Shown here: positions 49,290 to 59,756 of the stretch, in pieces
How positions within the stretch are numbered: the first letter of the stretch is position 1
Layout: each line of letters starts with the position of its first letter
DNA from: Allium sativum
Lineage: Eukaryota > Streptophyta > Magnoliopsida > Asparagales > Amaryllidaceae
NCBI GenBank assembly: GCA_030737875.1
Contig: CM060912.1
Location: 878,873,199 to 878,937,198 of the forward strand
Direction: 5' to 3'
Length of the DNA: 64,000 nucleotides
The notes under the pieces: generated by a model
What the model saw: the letters and a program-made list of their open reading frames with translations, nothing else
What the model was told of the DNA's origin: nothing
Database searches by the model: none
Made by a program: the position numbers and the translations under genes

Positions 49290-49752
49290 CCCTGACGTGT
49301 ACTTAACCCTCCTACCGATTCAAGCATGTGTATTTAATGTTTAAGTTTTGTGGGCCTATATTTAATATTACCCACCAACCCGACGTGTACTTAACCTTCT
49401 CACGGATTCAAGCATGCGTATTAATGGTTAAGTGTGTGGGCCTATATTTACTGATATAACCCACCAACTCGATATGTACTTAACCCTCCCACTTGTCATG
49501 TCATGTTGGTTAAGTGTTTCTTACTAACTTAACCTTTCTCACTTATCATATTGGATTGGTTAAGTGTGATTTATTAACTTAACCCTGTTCATTTACCATA
49601 TTATGTTGGTTAAGTGTTAACCCCACTCGTTTACCATGTTATATTGGTTAAGTGTCATCAATCAATTCAAGTAAACTTAACCCATCTACTTGTCATGTTA
49701 TCATGGTTAAGTGTTGTCCTCTTGTATTAACTTAACCCTACCACACGTCATG

Positions 49753-49815
<63 letters not shown>

Positions 49816-50045
49816 TTCAGTGATACCTTGGTTAACTTTAACCTTACCATCTGTTCAATTAACATGTTATAACGGTTAAGCGTTCTAAATTTACTTAACC
49901 TTACCCACTTGTCTAATTTACATGTTAAATTGGTTAAGTGTTCTAAAGTTACTTAACCTTACCCACTTGTCTAATTAACATGTTAAATTGGTTATGTGTT
50001 CTAAAGTTAACTTAACCCTACTGAATCTTGTCTTAGCATTAATTC
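49290..50045. repeat. TTAACC / GGTTAAG inverted-repeat array in the A 3' LTR
   Basis: About eleven units of roughly 50 bp each contain ACTTAACC, 20-30 bases including a TGTCATGTTA-like word, then TTGGTTAAGTG. ACTTAACC and GGTTAAGT are exact reverse complements. The equivalent array in the 5' LTR is at about 55650-56490. Confidence 0.85.
49754..49812. repeat. (AT)n microsatellite
   Basis: A pure AT dinucleotide run of nearly 60 bp within the inverted-repeat array. The matching site in the other LTR (56180-56275) is a mixed AT/TG tract. Confidence 0.95.
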
Positions 50046-50329
50046 ATTTATTAAAGCACCAACCACTCACATTAGACAGGTATTGTTGCAGTCACTGGAT
50101 TTGACGGTCGGTTCCGGGCAGCTTTACACCGCAACTCAGTGTAACCTCGGGTTCTTATTGGGCTCAATGCCTTAACCTCTCACATTAGATAGGTATTGTT
50201 GTGGTTACTGGACAACCGGGCAGGTCCGGGCAGTTTTACACCACAACTCAATCTAACCTCGGGTTAGGCATATTCATATTTTCTACAATTTACATATTTC
50301 TCATTTAGGACAAATTCTATATGTAAATT

Positions 50330-50565
50330 ATTCCCATTTTTAATTGTGCCATAATTACTCTTTTAATGCACATTATCAACAATTATTGTTATGGCCAGCT
50401 TATATGTAAATTATTCCCAATTTAATTGTGCCATAATTACTCTTTTAATATACATTATCAACAGTTATTGTTATGGCCCACTTATATGTAAATTATTCCC
50501 AATTTAATTGTGCCACAATTACTCTTTTAATGTACATTATCAACAATTATTGTTATGGCTCGCTT
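50330..50565. repeat. Tandem repeat of about 85 bp, 3 copies, in the A LTR
   Basis: TATATGTAAATTATTCCCA, AATTGTGCC, AATTACTCTTTTAAT and TCAACAATTATTGTTATGG recur in order three times. The same array is at about 56785-57020. Confidence 0.85.
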
Positions 50566-51059
50566 TCCCTCTAAATCAGGTTCATGACTTTTGGTACATA
50601 AATTAAACTATTAAATGTCGCTAATCAAGGTTATATGCCAAAATGCCAATTACATGTAATTTCCTATTTTCCCCCAATGTTACCCCCGTGTTACGTTCGC
50701 AAAATTACATCGAATGTTAGGCTCGATATTTTAGCCTAACTCATAAACAAAAAAAAGGAAACACAAAGAACATGAAATATTCCAACAACATAAAACATGT
50801 GGCATATAGGTTTTGGCATAGAATCATACAAAAATATGGATCTAATTATATGTGTCACATAAACTTGGCATAACATACTTTTAATTATGGACTTGCAATC
50901 TAGATCTATGTAACATGAATCATAATCATAAGAGTTTTACATAGAACTATCCCAACTTGAACATGTAGTGGTGAACTTGCATAGAGGTTGAATCAAACTA
51001 ACATGGATCTAACATGTATAGTTGTAGATCTAAACAAATAGGTTTACATAATCAAGTCT

Positions 51060-51370
51060 TTCCTTATAAAAATATGTAAATCACAACTTAGCATGTTAAC
51101 TTATGTATGTTAAATCATAAGCCACAAATAATCACATTTAATTCACCACTTATCATATTAACTTTTGTGTGTTAAAACATAAGCCACAAATGATCACATT
51201 TAAATCACCACTTATCATATTAACATATATATGTTAAAACATAAGCCATAAATAATCATATTTAAATCACCACTTATCATATCAACTTATGTACGTTAAA
51301 ACATAAGCCACAAATAATCATATTTAAATCACCACTTATCATATTAACTTATGTATGTTAAAACATAAGA
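51060..51370. repeat. 62-bp tandem repeat, about 5 copies, in the A LTR
   Basis: The word GCCACAAATAATCA (or GCCATAAATAATCA) recurs at 51121, 51183, 51245 and 51307, an exact 62-bp period. The same array is at about 57540-57835. Confidence 0.9.
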
Positions 51371-52186
51371 GGGCCGCTAATTTAACTTGCAACAAATATA
51401 GGTTCAATTTAACATAATTCTAAATATACATAAATGTTGATCCAACATATGGATATGATTTATATCATAAACTTGCAAGTAACCACCAAATTATACCATT
51501 AAGTTAACATACGCTAGAATGAGTTCATCCCCAAGTTCATGATAAGTTTTATCACTAAAAGTATACAATAGTATGTTCATCGCTAACAAATAAATGTGAA
51601 CATAAATCAAGTTTAGCATGTTCATCACCCACAAATTAATATAAATATAAATAATCAAATTCACATATAGACATCGTTCTACGTTCAAATTATACAAGCC
51701 ATGATATAAAAAAAAGATCATGTTTAAATCTACGTATTAACCGCACTTACAAACAAAAGAGAAGTCCTGATTTCTGAAATCCGTTTTTCTGAAATTGTAC
51801 AGCTCTCCTTTGATGAAGACTAACACGTTGTCCTAGTTTTAATTTGATTTGATTTGTAGCTTTAATCTTTTCTTCTAATTTGCGACGACGGCTGCTCTTA
51901 GCTCGACTCCGGCAGCATGACGGTTCTTTATCTTTTAATTTGTGTGATTAGGGTTATGGTCTAGGGTTGTATTTATAGAGATTTGATTAGATTAGAGCCA
52001 TTGGATCAAACCGGGGGTGATCGTTGCCATCAAAGTCGATTAATATGTCATTCAGCCAACCGTTTTGCGCCATGTAAGCCTTAATGACTCAATGTTCGAC
52101 CAATAGGCCAATCATAGAAGGCCACGTAAGAAAAGAAGACAATCCTTGACCAAAAATAAAAAAAATGCGCCACGTGTGCGTACACG

Positions 52187-52233
<47 letters not shown>
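52187..52233. repeat. (TA)n microsatellite in the A LTR
   Basis: TA run of about 46 bp just beside the tRNA-like segment. In the other LTR the site (58648-58698) is interrupted. Confidence 0.9.
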
Positions 52234-52236
<3 letters not shown>

Positions 52237-52290
52237 AACTACATTCGCACTAGGCTACTTTTTAGTCACTCCCCTAAAGCAAAAATATAT

Positions 52291-52362
52291 GGCGCTGGCG
52301 GGGATCGAACTCTGTACCTCTTGTATGCAAGTCACATGTTCTAACTAAATGAGCTATTGAGT
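52291..52362 (-). ncRNA. tRNA-like / SINE-head-like segment with pol III A and B boxes, in the A 3' LTR
   Basis: On the minus strand the segment reads TAGCTCATTTAGTTAG (A-box-like, 52341-52356), CTTGCATACAAG in the anticodon position, and GTTCGATCCC (exact B-box consensus, 52301-52310), ending CCGCCAGCGCC. Flanking AAGCAAAA and TTTTGCTT are inverted relative to each other. It is not a normal tRNA: the anticodon arm pairs only as CTTG/CAAG with four loop bases and the acceptor stem does not close. It may be a decayed tRNA, a SINE head, or an internal pol III promoter of the LTR. Confidence 0.6.
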
Positions 52363-52619
52363 CTTTTGCTTACAAATCTTAGAACAATGCTAAACATTAT
52401 TCTTTTCTCATTCTATTTTTTTTCAATGTTTTGCTGCATTATTTAATTTATAGATATCTTCTTCATACGGAGTCCGATTTACGCAAACTTGGACTCTATC
52501 TCAAGCAGAATTCCGAGATGAACGCAATGGCGCAACCCGTTTCACCTATTTCTTCTTTTTCAAATTAATTATTCTTTAATTGTTATTTAACGTCGTTCCC
52601 GAAAATACGGGGTGTTACA

Positions 52620-54488
52620 TTCTCCCCTACTTAAAGGATTTCGTCCCCGAAATCTCCAAGTCTGGAAGAATTTATATCCTACCATCCAATCGTCCATCTA
52701 CTCAATCATTCAATCACAGGCATTCCTTGTCCTTAAAAAGATTTCTAATGCTTCATGATGATATACATAGTGTGTGTATATGTCCTTATCTAATGCAAAA
52801 TCAGGCGGTCTACTGATTCAGTTGACCTCCTTAATGCGAATTATGTCTGTGCCATGAATCCATTATGTATGCAATTTTTTTCCTACTCAAGATTTTCTAC
52901 GTGAGGGCACAATCATTCATACAAATGCAACGTCCGTATGATAACACATCAAGTTTCAATCCTTATACAAACATATGCACTTGGATCTATATGCAATATG
53001 AAAAGGTGACTGAGCCGATCTAGTGTTTAATGTGTGTAAATACATCCACGAGCAACCACTAGCAAACACTTGCATCTACCAAACATAACATGTCTCAAAC
53101 ACATGTTTGAACCATAGGTTTATACCTACCTAAGGATCGAAGATATGACCTAGAGGATATACCTAAAAAGATAGAAACAAGTATGCATAAGATTCCTACA
53201 AAAAGATCAAGGATATATCCTTAAGAAAAAGGGCATGATACGCTTGTCTTATCTTCAGTTACCCACGTCGCGTCTTCTTGAGCTTCACTCCACTGTACCT
53301 TAACTAATTAACCTTCACGATTGCGAAGCTTCTTGATCTCCATTTCCAAAACTGTCGTTGATTGGATAACTAGCTTGGCATTGTTAACTGGATATATGAG
53401 GAAGTCTATCTCGCGTTTTAGGGGACAAACCCCCTAACCTAACCAAAAACATCTGCGTGCTCATGGACTACTCTAACGGATCGCAAACCGTCGATAGATG
53501 TATCAAGTGATTCTAGGTAGCTAGGCCTGACTGATCCTTTAGGATCGCACAAAATCTCGAGGGTATTTCATAGGCAAATCAAAAGTCTAACTACCCTCCC
53601 TTCACAATTACTAGCTAACCAACCCATGCCTAGAATCAACCCATAGCCCATGAAACCCAAAAACATAAGCATTACGCTTAAACCCAATACTTAATTATAG
53701 CTACTCTCAAATCCTTACAAACCAAAGATAAATGGGTCGAACCACCAATTGGATTTGAGACTAAAATGGGATCTTCTACTATACAGGTACTAAGGTGCAG
53801 AAACTCAACTGTGGTAGTGGGTATAAACGAATATGAAGTGTTAAAATAAAAAGGGTGCTAACAGGCTGATCAAAAAGAAAAGCTAAACTCTCAACAGAAA
53901 CTTTACTACCCCTTTCTCCAGTACACTGGCGGTGAGAGCATGCACTTGCGCTTGTCGTTATACCATAAAGATACCTCCTCTTGCCTTAGTGTTTTACTAT
54001 TCCTTCCTCCTTCGTGGGCCAAGTCCATATCAATGAATTTCTCATCCTTGGGTTGTGCCCCTTAGCCAAACTCCCCTCATTCTCATCTTTACCATCCTTG
54101 TGTAATCATGTTGACAAGTCTCTCGAAAGCTGCCTCCATTGCACGAAAAATCCTACAAAGCTCGAAAGAAATTTAACCGCAGGTAAAACTACTGCGGCTA
54201 TAGATGGAAGTCGGACACTTCCTTGTCCTTTGACAGGTGTCGTAGTCTCATCAAGCCTACAAAACCATGCCGTGATGAGGTTACCTCCTAGAAAGCCAGG
54301 AGCCCCAGAGACTCAGGAAAGAAGGAAACAAGGATTCAAACAGAGGATCAAAAGATAATGCATATGCCTTTGGGGAACATGACTTTAAAACGAAACTTTT
54401 CTTTTGAAAATGCTTCTTTAAAACCGTTTTGAAAATAATTTTTCAAATCTTTTTATCTGATCCGGTAACCTTCAGCTCTGATACCAAG
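52620..54488 (-). pseudogene. Internal region of element A: protease and integrase-end remnants around a large deletion
   Basis: Read on the minus strand from the primer site at 54486, there is first a possible Gag scrap (MEAAFERLVNMITQG, about 54140). Next, at about 53670-53600, comes ILGMGWLASN, the end of a retroviral-type protease, followed by VHEHADVFG (about 53470), which resembles the stretch before the RT domain. Then at about 53330-53260 comes KLRNRE, LVKVQWSEAQEDATWVTED, the integrase C-terminal end typical of chromovirus pol. RT, RNase H and most of integrase are absent between them, and stops are frequent. The remnants are short, so domain calls rest on a few motifs each. Confidence 0.6.
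54475..54486 (-). other. Primer-binding site of element A (initiator Met tRNA)
   Basis: The minus strand reads TGGTATCAGAGC two bases after the LTR end TTTCA. This is the standard plant initiator-Met complement and fixes the element's orientation. Confidence 0.92.
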
Positions 54489-56179
54489 TGAAACACCCCA
54501 CCTTCGTTAAGGTCACTCACAAAAAGAATGCCTTAACTTCGGTGGAGCGTTTTAGGTGAAAGGTGCAGATAAATTACAAGACAGACAAATTTAAACAGCG
54601 GAAAATAAAACTTTACTTCATTTATAAAACAGTTTGTACAACAATTGTTTTCCAATACCAGAGTATCTGTCTTACATAACAAAATAAAGAAGCATAAAAT
54701 AACATTTATATTCCCTAATGTAGCAAGAGCCAGCTATAGCAATGGAAAAGGGAATCCAAGAAAACTTCGACTAATCTTCAAGCTTGGAAGGAGATATGGT
54801 CCAAACTAAGCTGAGCTATTCCCTCACTGACTACATGGGGGGAAACGGAAGAAAAGAGGACGAAAGAAAGTGGGTCAGACAATAAGTCTGGTAAGTCCAG
54901 TTATTACTAGCATTTAAATAGGGAGCAAAGATCATGACATGAATAATCGAAAGTAGGACAATGCTATAGTGTCAAGATATCAAAAGACAGGCCAAGGCAA
55001 GATATACAACAACACTCATTTCTATTTCTCTGCTTCGCTACTACCCTGTTATTCTGATTCCACGTCCCTGCACCAGCTAACTAGTGTCCCAACTAGTAGT
55101 CCGTATACAACGATAATAATTACAACGTGATCCCAATCCCCGTAATTATGGTTACCTTCAGGTGTACATCTATTATGGAAATTCCATTTATTACCTAGAT
55201 TTAATCTAGGGTTTTCTATCGAGCGCTTCCTAGATTCAACCAGGGTTTAACCCAGGTCCAACTAGGGTTTATGCTACCTATTGAATGCTTCTCAGGTTCA
55301 GGGTTTATGCGACCTAGGTCCAACTAGGGATTATGCTACCTGCGTGTGTCATACGGCCCCCGCTAGATTGTAGATACCTGTGCTAGGCCCACCATAGGGT
55401 GTATCAAGTCCTACGGTGGCGACCCGACACGATTCCAGAGTGCACAGTGTATACTACTGATGCCCAGTACCTGCTTTTTCTGCTCCGGAGTGCGTGCACG
55501 CCCACACTCCGTTAGAACCTACGCTGCTGCACCAACCACCGTCGTTTTGACCGCTTATAATCACCCCAGTAATCGTGCCCGACTCTGCCGAGTTTCAGGG
55601 TACCATGATACACCTATGTGGGTTACTGCTGAAATTGGTCCCCGTTACTAGGATTTCCTTATGGTTAAGTTTGTGGGCCTATATTTGCTGATATTACCCA
55701 CCAACCCTGATGTGTACTTAACCCTCCTACCGATTCAAGCATGTGTATTTAATGGTTAAGTTTTTTGGGCCTATATTTACTAATATTACCCACCCCCCCC
55801 CCCCCCCCGACGTGTACTTAACCTTCCCACGGATTCAAGCATGCGTATTAATGGTTAAGTGTATGGTCCTATATTTACTGATATTACCCACCAACCCGAT
55901 ATGTACTTAACCCTCCTACTTGTCATGTCATGTTGATTAAGTGTTTCTTACTAACTTAACCTTTCTCACTTATCATGTTGGATTGGTTAAGTGTGATTTA
56001 TTAACTTAACCCTGTTCATTCACCATGTTATGTTGCTTAAGTGTTAACCCCACTCGTTTACCATGTTATATTGGTTAAGTGTCATCAATCAATTCAAGTT
56101 AACTTAACCCATCTACTTGTCATGTTATCATGGTTAAGAGTTGTCCTCTTGTATTAACTTAACCCTACCACACGTCATG

Positions 56180-56227
<48 letters not shown>

Positions 56228-56238
56228 CTGTGTGTGTA

Positions 56239-56280
<42 letters not shown>

Positions 56281-59085
56281 TTAAGTGATACCTTGGTTAA
56301 CTTTAACTCTACTATCTGTTCAATTAACATGTTATAACGGTTAAGCGTTCTAAATTTACTTAACCTTACTCACTTGTCTAATTTACATGTTAAATTGGTT
56401 AAGTGTTCTAAAATTACTTAACCTTACCCACTTGTCTACTTAACATGTTAAATTGGTTAAGTGTTCTAAAGTTAACTTAACCCTACCAAATCTTGTCTGG
56501 GCTTTAATTCATTTATTAAAGCACCAACCACTCACATTAAACAGGTATTGTTGCGGTCACTGGATGTGACGGTCGGTTCCGGGCAGCTTTACACCGCAAC
56601 CCAGTCTAACCTCGGGTTCTTATTGGGCTCAATGCCTTAACCTCTCACATTAGATAGGTATTGTTGTGGTTACTGGACAGCCGGGTGGGTCCGGGCAGTT
56701 TTTCACCACAACTCAATCTAACCTCAAGTTAGGCATATTCATATTTTCTACAATTTACATATTTCTCATTTAGGACAAATTCTATATGTAAATTATTCCC
56801 AATTTAATTGTGCCATAATTACGCTTTTAATGTACATTATCAACAATTATTTTATGGCCCGCTTATATGTAAATTATTCCCAATTTAATTGTGCCATAAT
56901 TACTCTTTTATTATACATCATCAACAACTATTGTTATGGCCCGCTTATATGTAAATTATTTCCTATTTAATTGTGCCACAATTACTCTTTTAATGTACAT
57001 TATCAACAATTATTGTTATGTCCCGCTTTCCCTCTAAATCAGGTTCATGACTTTTGGTACATAAATTATACAATTAAATGTCGCTAATCAAGGTTATATG
57101 CCAAAATGCCAATTACATGTAATTTCCTATTGTCCCCCAATGTTACCCCCGTTGTACATTCGCAAAATTACATCGAATGTTAGGCTCAATACTTTAGCCT
57201 AACTCATAAACAAAACAAAAAAAAAAGAATATGAAATATTCCAACAACATAAAACATGTGGCATATAGGTTTTGGCATAGAATCATACAAAAATATGGAT
57301 CTAATTATATGTGTCACATGAACTTGGCATAATATACTTTAAATTATGGACTTGCAATCTAGATCTATGTAACATGAATCATAATCATAAGAGTTTTACA
57401 TAGAACTATCCCAACTTGAACATGTAGTGGTGAACTTGCATAGAGGTTGAATCAAACTAACATGGATCTAACATGTACGGTTGTAGATCTGAACAAATAG
57501 GTTTACATAATCAAGTCTTTGCTTATAAACATATTTAAATCACAACTTAGCATGTTAACTTATGTACGTTAAATCATAAGCCACAAATAATCACATTTAA
57601 TTCACCACTTATCATATTAGCTTATGTGTGTTAAAACATAAGCCATAAATGATCACATTTAAATCAACACTTATCATATTAACTTATGTATGTTAAAACA
57701 TAAGCCACAAATAATCATATTTAAATCACCACTTATCATATTAACTTATGTACGTTAAAACATAAGCCACAAATAATCATATTTAAATCACCACTTATCA
57801 TATTAACTTATGTATGTTAAAACATAAGAGGGTCGCTAATTTTACTTGCAACATATATAGGTTCAACTTAACATAATTCTAAATATACATAAATGTTGAT
57901 CCAACATAAGGATATGATTTAGATCATAAACTTGCAAGTAACCACCAAATTATACCATTAAGTTAACATACGCTAGAATGTGTTCATCACTCATTTCATG
58001 ATAAGTTTTATCACTAAAAGTATACAATAGTATGTTCATCGCCAACAAATAAATGTGAACATAAATCAAGTTTAGCATGTTCATCACCCACAAATTAATA
58101 TAAATATAAATAATCAAGTTCACATATAGACATCGTTCTACGTTCAAATTATACAAGCCATGATATTAAAAAAAAGATCATGTTTAAATCTACATATTAA
58201 CCGCACTTACAAACAAAAGAAAAGTCTTGATTTCTGAAATCCGTTTTTCTGAAATTGTACAGCTCTCCTTTGATGAAGACTAACACGTTGTCCTAGTTTT
58301 AATTTGATTTGATTTGTAGCTTTAATCTTTTCTTCTAATTTGCGACGACGGCTGCTCTTAGCTCGACTTCGGCAGCATGACGGCTCTTTATCTTTTAATT
58401 TGTGTGATTAGGGTTATGGTCTAGGGTTGTATTTATAGAGATTTGATTAGATTAGAGCCGTTGGATCAAACCGGGGGTGATCGTAGCCATCAAAGTCGAT
58501 TAATATGTCATTCTGCCAACCGTTTTGCGCCATGTAAGCCTTAATGACTCAATGTTCGACCAACAGGCCAATCATAGAAGGCCACGTAAGAAAAGAAGAC
58601 AATCCTTGACCAACAATAAAAAAATGCGCCACGTGTGCGTACACGTCATATATATATATATATTCTATGTATGTATATATATATATATATATATATATTT
58701 GAACTGCGTTCACACTAGGCTACTTTTTAGCCACTCCCGTAAAACAAAAATATTTGACGCTGGCGGGGATCGAACTCTGTACCTCTTGAATGCAAGTCAC
58801 ATGTTCTAACCAAATGAGCTACTGAGTCTTTTGCTTATAAATCTTAGAACAATTCTAAACATTATTCTTTTCTCATTCTATTTTTTATTCATGTTTTGCT
58901 GCATTATTTAATTTAAGGATATCTTCTTCATACGGAGTCCGATTTACGCAAACTTGGACTCTATCTCAAGCAGAACTCCGAGATGAACGCAATGGCGCAA
59001 CCCGTTTCACCTATTTCTTCATTTTCAAATTAATTATTCTTTAATTTGTTATTTAACGTCTTTCCCGAAAATACGGGGTGTTACA
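54489..59085 (-). repeat. 5' LTR of element A
   Basis: Uninterrupted copy, from TGTAACACCCCGTATTTT (at 59085, minus strand) to GGGGTGTTTCA (54489). It contains the same repeat arrays as the 3' LTR and a 16-base C run at 55793-55808 that the other LTR lacks. Confidence 0.94.
58756..58827 (-). ncRNA. tRNA-like / SINE-head-like segment in the A 5' LTR
   Basis: Second copy of the segment at 52291. B box GTTCGATCCC is at 58766-58775 and the A-box region TAGCTCATTTGGTTAG at 58806-58821 is closer to a true tRNA A box than in the other copy. Presence in both LTRs shows it was part of the element before its last transposition. Confidence 0.6.
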
Positions 59086-59090
59086 AACAT
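59086..59090. repeat. Target-site duplication of element A, right copy (AACAT)
   Basis: Matches 38099-38103. Confidence 0.9.
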
Positions 59091-59680
59091 GGAACCACTT
59101 GTTCCTCCCTATTGCTCACAAAAAGAAGTTCAGGCCTTGTTCTAGGTTGAGCAAGGGTACAACGCTGAATTTAATGAGGTAAATCTTGTTGTTGAATTGA
59201 GCTGAAAAAGTATTGATATTGCCAATGCCGTCATAAAATTGCATTTTCAGATAGAAAGATGTATGGTCATACTGAGACCAGTTGCAGTCGTCAATTGCAA
59301 GCACACGTCCCATTAGCTTCATTATTTCTTCAACAGTAGGGACATTACTCTTTAGGAACTCAGGAAAGCCATCGACTTTAGCCCATGATTCCACTTCTAA
59401 ATCTGGTTTAGGCTCTAATTCTTCATCAGACCATGCTTGCAGGTAAATAGCACCACCAGATTTTGAAAAACTTTCAACATTAGTGCATGATCACGCTTAC
59501 TGTATGATAGGCATGATACTAGAAAAGAGTTATTGTGTATTACCCGTATAGGCCGCAAATTATGATTGAGAGTCACCTTAAGAACGTTATGCGCAACTTC
59601 GAAATTTCAATGTCCCTTAAGAACAGTTGCAGTGATGTATAGAGACGAGTCCTCCATTGATTATTTTTTTAACTTTCGAA
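59091..59680 (-). pseudogene. 5' part of the unrecognised gene interrupted by element A
   Basis: On the minus strand, short coding-like pieces are seen: MEDSSLYITATVLKGH (from about 59660), VAHNVLKVTLNHNLRPIRV (about 59595-59540), WSDEELEPKPDLEVESWAKV (about 59430-59375) continuing in one frame to IDDCNWSQYDHTSFYLKMQF (about 59240), and, after a CAG acceptor-like site near 59173, an exon with TRPELLFVSNREEQVVP that runs into 38103. Exon borders are uncertain. I do not recognise the protein. If these pieces belong together, the gene was destroyed by element A. Confidence 0.45.
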
Positions 59681-59756
59681 GATTTGGGTTTATGGGAGAT
59701 GGAGATGATGATGTTGATCTGAACCTTGAAAGGATGTGCGAGGGACCCGATGGATT

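Larger units (their letters stand above)
38104..52619 (-). repeat. 3' LTR of element A, split by element C
   Basis: The pieces 38104-38627 and 48592-52619 rejoin to match 54489-59085. At the break, GATATACAACAACACTCATT in the intact LTR (about 55000) shows that C plus one CAACA copy is the only addition. Internal landmarks are the paired TTAACC/GGTTAAG array, an (AT)n tract at 49754, an 88-bp and a 62-bp tandem repeat, and a tRNA-like segment at 52291. Confidence 0.93.
38104..59085 (-). mobile_element. Element A: chromovirus-like Ty3/gypsy LTR retrotransposon, internally deleted, minus strand
   Basis: The 5' LTR is 54489-59085 (4597 bp). The 3' LTR is 38104-38627 plus 48592-52619 (4552 bp without element C). 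LTRs begin TGTAACACCCC and end GGGGTGTTTCA. A primer site for initiator-Met tRNA (TGGTATCAGAGC) adjoins the 5' LTR, and a purine-rich GTAGGGGAGA tract adjoins the 3' LTR. Only 1.87 kb of internal sequence is left, with traces of protease and the integrase end. LTR starts and primer site fit chromovirus-type elements of the Tekay/Del kind. With C and one CAACA duplication removed, the element is about 11.0 kb, most of it LTR. Confidence 0.93.

Noticed and set aside
52291..52362. Functional tRNA gene
   Set aside because: Anticodon arm and acceptor stem do not close properly, and it is part of both LTRs. Kept only as tRNA-like.
54014..54358. 114-residue plus-strand frame in the A internal region
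   Set aside because: The element is on the minus strand, and the frame resembles nothing.
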